A stretch of DNA of 6,565 bases, from the NCBI GenBank assembly GCA_031271065.1, contig JAISWP010000193.1:1-6565 (forward strand), written 5' to 3'. This document shows positions 5,191 through 6,565 of this stretch, piece by piece; position 1 is the first letter of the stretch, and each line of letters begins with the position of its first letter. Below the pieces are notes generated by a model. That model ran no database searches and had not been told where the DNA came from. It worked only from the letters and a program-made list of their open reading frames with translations. This DNA is from Synergistaceae bacterium (GTDB lineage Bacteria; Synergistota; Synergistia; Synergistales; Synergistaceae). A program made the translations under genes and the position numbers.

Positions 5191-6309
5191 TCACATAAAT
5201 TCGCCGATGGGAATGTCCGTCCAGTCGGTCAATTCCGGAACCTTCAGTGATATGGACATCGTTCCGGGCTCGGCTATGACCTGATATACCGTGGAGTCGG
5301 AGGCGGCGCCCAGGTCCTCTATGCGGGTATCCAGTATTTTCTTCATCCGGGGCACGTCTATGCTGCCCTTGAAATGTTCGGCCAGATTGAGCAGATTCTG
5401 TCTGCGGGTCCTGGTGAGCGCGAACTTCTCGTCGTCCGGTTTCGGAAGCCCCCATGAGGGCTCGGTAAAGTGGTTGGTCGCCACCATCAGGCCCGGCCGT
5501 TTGACTGACAGTCTGCGTTTTACGTCGAACACGGGCCACTCGAAACACCGGGAGGTCTGATCGTCGGCGGCGCCTGCCACATAGGCGAAATTCGAGCGGG
5601 TGGAGTGGAAAAAACTCTCCAGCTGATCGAGGTCGGGAGAATCCAGCAGGAACATGAAAAGTTCCGCGAGCGCGGGTATCCTGTTGCGGTACTCCAGCGC
5701 CCCGCCGGACGATTCCCCGCTGTTCAGTTCGAGAAATATGCCTCGCTCGTTCATACCCGTAGTCATATACACGCATCCGGGATACCCTATGACCGCTGTT
5801 GCAAGAGAACCGTCCGCCGGGTGGAAAACGGCGGCCGTCAAGTGCTTTCCCAGTTCGCGGAACCAACCGGCATAGTCGTAATTCCTGCCATATATGAGCG
5901 TCCCCGAAGAATACTCGCCCCATACCGCTATTCCGCTGCATCCGGGAAGGGACGTCCACAGCCCGCCGGATGCTATGACCTCGAGCGCGTTGACGAGCAG
6001 AGTCCTGCCGAGGTCCAGCCCGCTGGTCTCGGAGATGCCCAGCAGGACCTCCTTCAATCTGTAAGGGTAATTTGCGGTAAAACCCTCCGCGATGGAGTCG
6101 AGCGCCTCGCGGGATCTGCCCGAGGATAAAAACCGCCCCTCGACAGCCTCGGTGAAGACGGCGTTCAGGCCATGTGAAGCCAGAGCTCCGTACTGACGGC
6201 CCATCTCCCGCCAGGTACCCCGGAGATCCAATACAGTGAAACTGCCAAACTTTACCGCACGCGCGCCTTCATAACGCCCATGCTCATCTGCTGCGGACGG
6301 GTCCGTCAT
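5191..6309 (-). CDS. C45-like Ntn hydrolase (acyl-CoA:6-aminopenicillanate acyltransferase family)
   Basis: The family comprises N-terminal nucleophile hydrolases that self-cleave before a cysteine and act on amide bonds; the substrate here is unknown. Counted from the ATG at 6309 (372 residues), the features are GTWREMGRQYGAL (31-43), the putative cleavage site and nucleophile PGCSGIAV (C124), GRNYDY (141-146), MNERGIFLELNSG (186-198), ATNHF (277-281) and TVYQVIAEPG near the C-terminus. Cleavage would give chains of about 123 and 249 residues. No signal peptide is visible, so it is probably cytoplasmic. I chose 6309 because GAGGTGG lies six bases upstream and a perfect extended -10 lies before that. 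An in-frame ATG at 6393 with GGAG six bases upstream would add 28 residues of poor coding character. It is monocistronic and convergent with cheR. Choloylglycine-hydrolase-like activity is the main alternative. Confidence 0.8.
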   Translation of the reverse strand: MTDPSAADEHGRYEGARAVKFGSFTVLDLRGTWREMGRQYGALASHGLNAVFTEAVEGRFLSSGRSREALDSIAEGFTANYPYRLKEVLLGISETSGLDLGRTLLVNALEVIASGGLWTSLPGCSGIAVWGEYSSGTLIYGRNYDYAGWFRELGKHLTAAVFHPADGSLATAVIGYPGCVYMTTGMNERGIFLELNSGESSGGALEYRNRIPALAELFMFLLDSPDLDQLESFFHSTRSNFAYVAGAADDQTSRCFEWPVFDVKRRLSVKRPGLMVATNHFTEPSWGLPKPDDEKFALTRTRRQNLLNLAEHFKGSIDVPRMKKILDTRIEDLGAASDSTVYQVIAEPGTMSISLKVPELTDWTDIPIGEFM

Positions 6310-6315
6310 CAGATA

Positions 6316-6322
6316 CCACCTC
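6316..6322 (-). promoter_or_regulatory. Ribosome binding site supporting the 6309 start
   Basis: The complement reads GAGGTGG, six bases before the ATG at 6309. It competes with GGAG (complement of 6397-6400) serving the longer start at 6393. Confidence 0.6.
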
Positions 6323-6330
6323 ACCCTAGA

Positions 6331-6339
6331 ATTATAACA
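6331..6339 (-). promoter_or_regulatory. Extended -10 promoter element before the C45-type gene
   Basis: The minus strand reads TGTTATAAT, a perfect TG-n-TATAAT extended -10. No -35 match is seen at 17-18 bases, which extended -10 promoters can do without. Transcription would start near 6324, leaving about 15 bases before the ATG at 6309 with the ribosome site inside. This favours the short start. Confidence 0.55.
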
Positions 6340-6424
6340 ACTGAAGACTGTTTTTTCTCGCGGAATACTCAAGGAATACTCGTTCATCTGCATAAATATC
6401 TCCGGTACGGCCCGCCTGATTCCA

Positions 6425-6449
6425 TGTTATCATTTCCACCATGATAACA
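6425..6449. promoter_or_regulatory. Inverted repeat with mirrored extended -10 elements between the C45-type gene and rsmG
   Basis: TGTTATCAT (6425-6433) and ATGATAACA (6441-6449) are exact reverse complements around a seven-base spacer. Each arm reads outward as TG-n-TATCAT, a 5/6 extended -10: toward rsmG on the plus strand and toward the C45-type gene on the minus strand. Start sites would be near 6440 (plus) and 6434 (minus). No good -35 is visible on either side. It could instead be a repressor operator. Confidence 0.5.
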
Positions 6450-6466
6450 GGACCGGCGAACATATC

Positions 6467-6565
6467 ATGACCCTTCGGGATGAGACGATCCGAAAACTGC
6501 GCAGATACGCGGAACTGCTCGCTCTGGCCAACGAAAAAGTGCGGCTCACCGGCCCCAGAGACCCT
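6467..6565 (+). CDS. rsmG: RsmG (GidB), 16S rRNA m7G methyltransferase, N-terminal fragment
   Basis: RsmG methylates N7 of a guanine in the 530 loop of 16S rRNA using S-adenosylmethionine. Only 33 codons are present before the window ends. YAELLALANEKVRLTGPRDP (residues 14-33) matches the conserved start of the family, usually of the form YxELLLEWNKKxNLTxxRDP. The ATG at 6467 is the only standard start codon in the frame nearby; the ribosome site is weak (AGGA at 6449-6452, 14 bases away). The ATG overlaps the stop of a nine-codon frame beginning at 6441 (ATGA), so coupled or leaderless initiation is possible. The SAM-binding domain lies outside. The assignment rests on a short stretch. Confidence 0.75.
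   Translation, partial: MTLRDETIRKLRRYAELLALANEKVRLTGPRDP

Noticed and set aside
4652..5959. A 435-codon open frame on the minus strand spanning the cheR/hydrolase junction
   Set aside because: It is antisense to cheR and out of frame with the hydrolase, arginine-rich and low in complexity. Both overlapped genes have clear family motifs, so it is a shadow of GC-biased codons.

Overview
The window looks like ordinary bacterial chromosome, moderately GC-rich with dense coding. It shows no insertion sequences, CRISPR arrays, tRNA or rRNA genes, or phage genes. Codon use (frequent ATA for Ile and AGG for Arg beside GC-ending codons), a diverged trigger factor and the style of the C45-type hydrolase suggest the Synergistota (Cloacibacillus/Synergistes-like). 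That placement is an inference from pattern recognition, not a database result.

Layout. Positions 1-3636 (minus strand) hold a protein quality-control operon transcribed in the order tig (trigger factor) - clpP - clpX - lon. The last gene runs off the left edge. The genes are packed: tig/clpP share an ATGA overlap, clpP/clpX are 29 bases apart, and clpX/lon share a TGATG overlap. Upstream, 3637-3761 holds a likely tig promoter with an extended -10 element, overlapping a perfect 26-base palindrome. Positions 3762-4070 (minus) encode a 102-residue protein I do not recognise. Positions 4071-4345 are a divergent control region with promoter-like elements on both strands and a 15-base near-palindrome just before cheR. 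Positions 4346-5158 (plus) encode a CheR-type chemoreceptor glutamate methyltransferase. A very GC-rich hairpin at 5162-5184 separates it from a convergent gene (5191-6309, minus) for a C45/acyltransferase-like Ntn hydrolase. Positions 6425-6449 hold an inverted repeat whose two arms are mirrored extended -10 elements. From 6467 (plus) the start of rsmG (16S rRNA m7G methyltransferase) runs off the right edge.

How the genes work together. Trigger factor meets nascent chains at the ribosome, ClpXP degrades tagged or damaged proteins, and Lon degrades misfolded ones, so co-transcription gives a folding-or-degradation module. CheR, the hydrolase and rsmG are single genes with no visible functional link to it.

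I see no clear new multi-gene system. The strongest oddity is the trigger factor C-terminus: 25 residues in which every second residue is histidine, built from a 36-base tandem duplication, on a protein whose peptidyl-prolyl isomerase domain looks catalytically degenerate. The unidentified 102-residue gene and the mirrored -10 repeat are the next most interesting.
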